Shown here: positions 14,293 to 18,001 of the stretch, piece after piece
Numbering within the stretch: position 1 is the first letter of the stretch
Layout of the letters: each line of letters starts with the position of its first letter
Assembly: GCA_019689695.1 (NCBI GenBank)
Contig: JADGHA010000023.1
Location: 1-18,001 of the forward strand
Source: Micromonosporaceae bacterium
GTDB taxonomy: Bacteria; Actinomycetota; Actinomycetes; Mycobacteriales; Micromonosporaceae
Reading direction: 5' to 3'
DNA: 18,001 bases
The notes under the pieces: generated by a model
The model's database searches: none
What the model was told of the DNA's origin: nothing
The model's input: only the letters and a program-made list of their open reading frames with translations
Made by a program: the position numbers and the translations under genes

Positions 14293-15615
14293 TCAACTCC
14301 TTACGGTCGTGGGTCGTACCGACCCGCTGTGTTCGACTGCCGCCGCGAACGGCGGCTGCTGACGGCTCTGCCTGCGGTCCCGCCGGGCGTACCGCAGGGC
14401 GGCCCCGACAGCCAGGCCCAGCGCGATCGTGAGCAGCGCGGAGACCAGCATGGTGTGCCTGCCGCCGATGGCGCCGACGATCGGACCGCCCACCAGCGTG
14501 CCCAGCGCGGTGGCCGGGGTGGTCAGTGCGGTGCGGACGGCCAGCACCCGGCTGAGCGCCTGCGGCGGAGTGCTGCGCTGGAACAGCGCGGTGCAGATCG
14601 CGGTGAACGGGCCGTAGATCAGGCCGCCGACAGCGAAGCCGACCAACCCGGGCGCGACGGCATCGGTCAGCCCGAGGGGCAGCAGGGCGGCTCCCCAGCC
14701 GGCGATGATGCCCGCCACCACGGGCCAGGGCGGGCGGTTGCGCAGCAGCGCCGCCCCGAGGGCGCCGACCGCCGCGCCGATGCCGAACACGGCCCAGAAG
14801 AGACCGAGCAGGCCGGGGGAGCCATGCAGCTCGTGCGCGACGTGGACCGGCAGAGCCACCTCGACCGGGCCGTAGAGGAAGAAAAAGACGCACGTCACTG
14901 CGATCAATCCGAGCAGGGCCGGCCGGTCCAGAATCGTGCGCCACCCACCGCGCGCGGGTGCAGCCGGCGCCGCCACCCCGACGGCGGCGGCGTGCCGGGC
15001 GGAGACCGCCCAGCCGGCCGACGCCAGGACCGCGAAGCTCCCCGCGTCGACCGCGATCACCCATCCCGGACCGGTCACGGCCGTTATCCAGCCGGCCAGC
15101 GCGGGGCCGACCACGACCGCCGCCTGTGTGAACGTGGACAGCAGCGCGTTGCCGGCCACCCGGTCCTCCTCCGGCAGCAGCTCCGCGATGAGGGTGTACG
15201 ACCCTGCGTTGCCCCACGCGTGCAGCAGCGAGGAGACCGCCAGCAACGCCACGTACCCGACCGGGTTCAGCAGTCCGCCCACCGCCAGTGCCGCGACGAC
15301 ACCCAGGGCGGCGGCTCGCAGCGAGGCGTCCGCCGCCACCAGCCGCGCGGCGCTCAGGCCGCGCACCAGCCGGGCGAGCAGGGCCGCGCCGAGCGTGGCC
15401 GGCAGCGCGTACGCCGCCACCGCCAGTCCGGTCCACACCCCGGCCTGGCCGGGTGGCGCGATCTGGACGGCGAGCCACGCGACCGCGACCATGCTCATGC
15501 CGTCGCCGAGGGCGGAGACCAGCATGCCGGGCAGGAGCCGGCGCAGCACCGGATGATTCAGCAGCCGGCCGAGGGATCCGGCCCAGGATCCCGCACCAGA
15601 CCGCACCTCGCTCAT
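14293..15615 (-). CDS. MFS transporter (probable efflux)
   Basis: This 440-residue protein is hydrophobic through most of its length, with about 10-12 membrane segments starting near residue 24, a loop rich in basic residues after segment 2 (LARLVRGLSAARL), a central cytoplasmic linker at about 225-250 and a short charged tail. The helix-pair patterns LPGMLVSALGDGMSMVAVAWLA and ELLPEEDRVAGNALLSTFTQAAVVVGPALAG are typical of the enterobactin/macrolide exporter-like MFS group. The ATG at 15615 follows GGGAGCGGG. Substrate cannot be read from the sequence, but the tight link to VOC and UvrA-like genes favours export of a toxic compound. Confidence 0.9.
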   Translation of the reverse strand: MSEVRSGAGSWAGSLGRLLNHPVLRRLLPGMLVSALGDGMSMVAVAWLAVQIAPPGQAGVWTGLAVAAYALPATLGAALLARLVRGLSAARLVAADASLRAAALGVVAALAVGGLLNPVGYVALLAVSSLLHAWGNAGSYTLIAELLPEEDRVAGNALLSTFTQAAVVVGPALAGWITAVTGPGWVIAVDAGSFAVLASAGWAVSARHAAAVGVAAPAAPARGGWRTILDRPALLGLIAVTCVFFFLYGPVEVALPVHVAHELHGSPGLLGLFWAVFGIGAAVGALGAALLRNRPPWPVVAGIIAGWGAALLPLGLTDAVAPGLVGFAVGGLIYGPFTAICTALFQRSTPPQALSRVLAVRTALTTPATALGTLVGGPIVGAIGGRHTMLVSALLTIALGLAVGAALRYARRDRRQSRQQPPFAAAVEHSGSVRPTTVRS

Positions 15616-15712
15616 CCTTCCCGCTCCCTTACCTGTGCCGCTGTCGATGATTTGAGCCTTGCCGGACGATGGCGGCCGAAGCCGCGCCGGGTGTGTGCCC
15701 CCTTCCGGGGCC

Positions 15713-15726
15713 ACGCGCCGGCGCGT
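15713..15726. terminator. perfect 14-bp palindrome after DUF1801 gene
   Basis: ACGCGCCGGCGCGT is a perfect palindrome 23 bases past the DUF1801 stop and about 100 bases before the MFS start. As RNA it folds to five pairs around CCGG. It may be a weak terminator or chance in GC-rich DNA. Confidence 0.3.
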
Positions 15727-15748
15727 TCCGCCGGTGCTCGTCGGCCGC

Positions 15749-16222
15749 TCAGCTGACCGCCCTGGTCACCAGGGCGGCGATTCGTGCCTCGTCGGCGGGC
15801 GTCAGCCGGGTCAGGGCGAAGGCGGTCGGCCACATGGTGCCCTCGTCGAGGCGCGCGCTGTCGTTGAAACCGAACGTCGCGTACCGCGTCGTGAACTTCG
15901 CCGCTGGCTGGAAGAAGCAGACGGTCCGGCCGTCCTTGGCATACGCGGGCATGCCGTACCAGAGCCTGGGGGACAGGACCGGCGCGGTGGTCTTGACGAT
16001 GGCGTGGATCCGCTCGGCCATGGTGCGGTCCGGCTCCGGCATCTCGGCGATCCTGGCGAGGACCTCGCCCTCCCCGTCCGCCTTCGCGCCAGGGCCGCGA
16101 CGCGCGGCCGCCTTCATCTCCCGGGCCCGCTCCTTCATCGCGGCCCGTTCCTCTTCGGTGAACCCCGGTGTCGCCTTCCCGGCCGCGACAGCGCGCTGGG
16201 CTGACCTGTTGCTTTCCTTCAT
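15749..16222 (-). CDS. DUF1801-family protein
   Basis: This 157-residue protein has a charged N-terminal extension (1-55, rich in Ala, Lys, Arg and Glu) and a DUF1801 (YdhG-like) core: RIHAIVKTTAPVLSPRLWYGMPAYAKDGRTVCFFQPAAKF at about 71-110, followed by FGFNDSARLDEGTMWPTAFALT. The RLWYGMPAYxKDGxxxxFF signature is highly characteristic. The biochemical role of the family is not established. The ATG at 16222 has GGAAGGAC eight bases upstream. It is divergent from the LuxR/ATPase regulator, with a 24-bp palindrome in between, and lies 133 bases before the MFS gene on the same strand. Confidence 0.87.
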   Translation of the reverse strand: MKESNRSAQRAVAAGKATPGFTEEERAAMKERAREMKAAARRGPGAKADGEGEVLARIAEMPEPDRTMAERIHAIVKTTAPVLSPRLWYGMPAYAKDGRTVCFFQPAAKFTTRYATFGFNDSARLDEGTMWPTAFALTRLTPADEARIAALVTRAVS

Positions 16223-16278
16223 CGCAGCTGTCCTTCCGTGCGGAGCAGTTCGGGTTGCCACCTGGCGGCGAAGGAGCT

Positions 16279-16302
16279 GACCGCTGACCGCGGTGTGCGG
16301 TC
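16279..16302. promoter_or_regulatory. 24-bp near-perfect palindrome in divergent promoter
   Basis: The outer arms GACCGC (16279-16284) and GCGGTC (16297-16302) flank a central perfect palindrome ACCGCGGT (16287-16294). Only the two dinucleotides between them break the symmetry. It lies 57 bases before the DUF1801 start and about 160 before the regulator start, a natural place for a dimeric repressor or activator site. Confidence 0.5.
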
Positions 16303-16464
16303 CTCGCGATGACACATCCCGTCTTCGCCTGTGCCCACAGCATTGCCGCCGCAGCGCGGGGCCGGATCCGTGGCGGCCACGGAGATGTCTACGGATCCAG
16401 GTACGCACCACCCGGTCGGGCTCCTGACCGCAGCCGCACCCGCCGAGCACGGAGAATGGGCCCC

Positions 16465-18001
16465 GTGGTGGCGACGGCGGAGATCTCAGCCCGGGAAGCC
16501 GAGGTGCTGGCGCTGATCGGCGAGCATCTCAGCAATGCCGAGATCGCCGCGCGGCTGTTCATCTCGACGCGCACCGTGGAGAGCCACGTCTCATCCCTGC
16601 TGCGCAAGCTGCAGGCGCCGGACCGCCGGTCCCTGGCGCAGCGGGCGGCCGAGCGGGCTCGGGCCGGTCGCACCCCGGCGCCGGTGCTGCCGGTGCCGTT
16701 GACGTCGTTCGTCGGCCGGGTGCGGGAGCGGGCCGAGCTGACCGAGATGATCAAGGCGCACCGGCAGGTGACCGCGGTCGGCCCCGGCGGGGTGGGCAAG
16801 ACCCGGCTCGCGCTGGCGGTGGCCGCGGAGGCGGCCGGTGAGGCCCCCGACGGGGTGTGGTTCGTCGACCTGGTCCCGACCACCGACCCGGGCATGGTCA
16901 CGACCGCGGTCGCCGGCGCGCTCGGCCTCGGCGAGCAGCCCGGGCGCGGCATGGCCGAGTCGGTGGTGGCCGCGCTGGCCGACCGGCGCGCCCTGCTGGT
17001 GCTGGACAACTGCGAGCACGTGCGGGACGGGGTGGCCCCGTTCCTCGAACGCCTGCTCGCGGCCTGCCCTCACCTGCGGGTGCTGGCGACCAGCCGGGCC
17101 CGGCTGATGGTGCCGTACGAGCGGGTGTACCAGGTGCCGCCGCTGTCGCTGGCCGGCGATGGCGAGTCGGACGCGGTCGCGCTGTTCCTGGACCGGGCGG
17201 CGGCGGTGGGCTGGCAGCCGGCGGTTGCGGCCAGGTCCGGCCGGCAGGGCCCGGCTGAGCGTGCCGTGCGCGGTCGCATCGCTGCCGTGTGTGAGCGGCT
17301 GGACGGGGTGGCGCTGGCGATCGAGCTGGCCGCCGCCCGGCTGCCCGGTCTCGGGCTGGACGGCCTCACCGCCGCCCTGTCCGACCCGCTGCGGATCCTC
17401 GCCGGCGGCTCCCGCGCCGACGACCGGCACCGCTCGGTGCGGACGGCGCTGGACTGGAGCCACGCCCTCCTGGAGCCGGCCGACCGGATGCTGCTGCGCC
17501 GGGTGTCGGTGTTCGTGGCACCGTTCACCGTCGAGGCGGCGGCCGAGGTGGCCGGGTCCGATGCCGGCGTCGTGGCCGAAGGGTTGGCCCGGTTCGCCGA
17601 GCAGAGCCTGCTGCTGGTGACGGCCACGCCGGGCGGGACCGGCTACCGGGCGCTGGAGACCATCCGCCAGTACGGGATGGAACGGCTCGCCGAGGCCGGC
17701 GAGCTGGTGGACACCCGGACCCGGCACCTTCGCTGGTGCCTCGCCACCGCCGCCGACCTGGCGGTGGTGGGCCAGGACTGGCGTGCCCGGTTCGATTCGG
17801 CCGCGGACGACCTCCGGGCCGCCCTGGCGTGGGCGGCCGACCGGCCGGATCTGCGCGTGGACGCGCACCGTCTCGCCAGGCACCTGGCAGACCTGACCTT
17901 CACCCGCACCCTGGTCGGCGAGTCGCAGCAGCGCTACGAGCAGGCGGCCACCCTCGCGGGCGAGCCGGCCACGGCCGCGGCGATGCTGCGCACCGCCGCG
18001 G
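16465..18001 (+). CDS. LuxR-type HTH/STAND-ATPase transcriptional regulator (3' end outside window)
   Basis: The 512 visible residues start with a GerE/LuxR helix-turn-helix (6-60: SAREAEVLALIGEHLSNAEIA, then STRTVESHVSSLLRKL), then an SFVGR motif (81-85) that begins a STAND-type ATPase with Walker A GPGGVGKT (106-113) and Walker B LLVLDN (176-181), the ATSR sensor segment, RLDGVALAIELAAARL, and the winged-helix region ending YRALETIRQYGMERL. A helical repeat region, probably TPR-like, begins before the window ends. HTH first and ATPase second is the reverse of classic LAL proteins but is common in actinobacteria. GGAGAA at 16451-16456 is eight bases before the GTG chosen; an in-frame ATG at 16456 is possible. 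The signal it senses is unknown. Confidence 0.9.
   Translation, partial: MVATAEISAREAEVLALIGEHLSNAEIAARLFISTRTVESHVSSLLRKLQAPDRRSLAQRAAERARAGRTPAPVLPVPLTSFVGRVRERAELTEMIKAHRQVTAVGPGGVGKTRLALAVAAEAAGEAPDGVWFVDLVPTTDPGMVTTAVAGALGLGEQPGRGMAESVVAALADRRALLVLDNCEHVRDGVAPFLERLLAACPHLRVLATSRARLMVPYERVYQVPPLSLAGDGESDAVALFLDRAAAVGWQPAVAARSGRQGPAERAVRGRIAAVCERLDGVALAIELAAARLPGLGLDGLTAALSDPLRILAGGSRADDRHRSVRTALDWSHALLEPADRMLLRRVSVFVAPFTVEAAAEVAGSDAGVVAEGLARFAEQSLLLVTATPGGTGYRALETIRQYGMERLAEAGELVDTRTRHLRWCLATAADLAVVGQDWRARFDSAADDLRAALAWAADRPDLRVDAHRLARHLADLTFTRTLVGESQQRYEQAATLAGEPATAAAMLRTAA

Overview
The window is very GC-rich, uses G or C at most third codon positions, has GTG starts and polypurine ribosome binding sites, and encodes an F420-type PPOX enzyme, Acg-type nitroreductases and a DUF1876 protein. 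This points to a high-GC actinobacterium. A Micromonosporaceae- or Streptomyces-like genome is my best guess, but the genus cannot be fixed from the sequence alone. No rRNA, tRNA, insertion sequence, phage gene or CRISPR array was seen.

Region 1 (about 1-9540) looks like a hypoxia/dormancy island of the DosR (DevR/OsdR) type. It holds a P1B-5 metal ATPase with a fused hemerythrin domain, two Acg-family nitroreductases, a DUF1876 (Rv1738-like) protein, a tandem universal stress protein, a GAPDH overlapping a small STAS protein, an unrecognised 56-residue protein, an Hsp20 chaperone, a stand-alone cyclic-nucleotide-binding-fold protein and a 66-residue membrane protein. Five sites resembling the mycobacterial DosR box lie in its promoter regions: one between the nitroreductase and DUF1876 genes (3569-3588), one before GAPDH (5081-5100), two in tandem between the second nitroreductase and Hsp20 (8051-8089), and one before the small membrane gene (9502-9521). 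The genes therefore look like one regulon made of short, partly divergent operons, suited to redox and metal stress, protein protection, translational dormancy and glycolytic flux when respiration stops. The regulator and sensor kinase are not in the window.

Region 2 (about 9545-11375) holds a bicupin-motif protein, a PPOX enzyme with an apparently leaderless promoter, a second PPOX-fold protein, and a decayed 3' gap containing a frameshifted fossil of a DUF1801 gene.

Region 3 (about 11376-16222, all on the minus strand) reads DUF1801, MFS exporter, VOC protein, UvrA-like tandem ABC ATPase. The last three combine efflux, drug binding and DNA-bound drug removal types, so the set resembles a resistance or self-protection operon.

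Region 4 (16223-18001) is a divergent promoter with a 24-bp near-perfect palindrome, followed by a large regulator (N-terminal LuxR-type HTH plus STAND-type ATPase) that runs off the window end.
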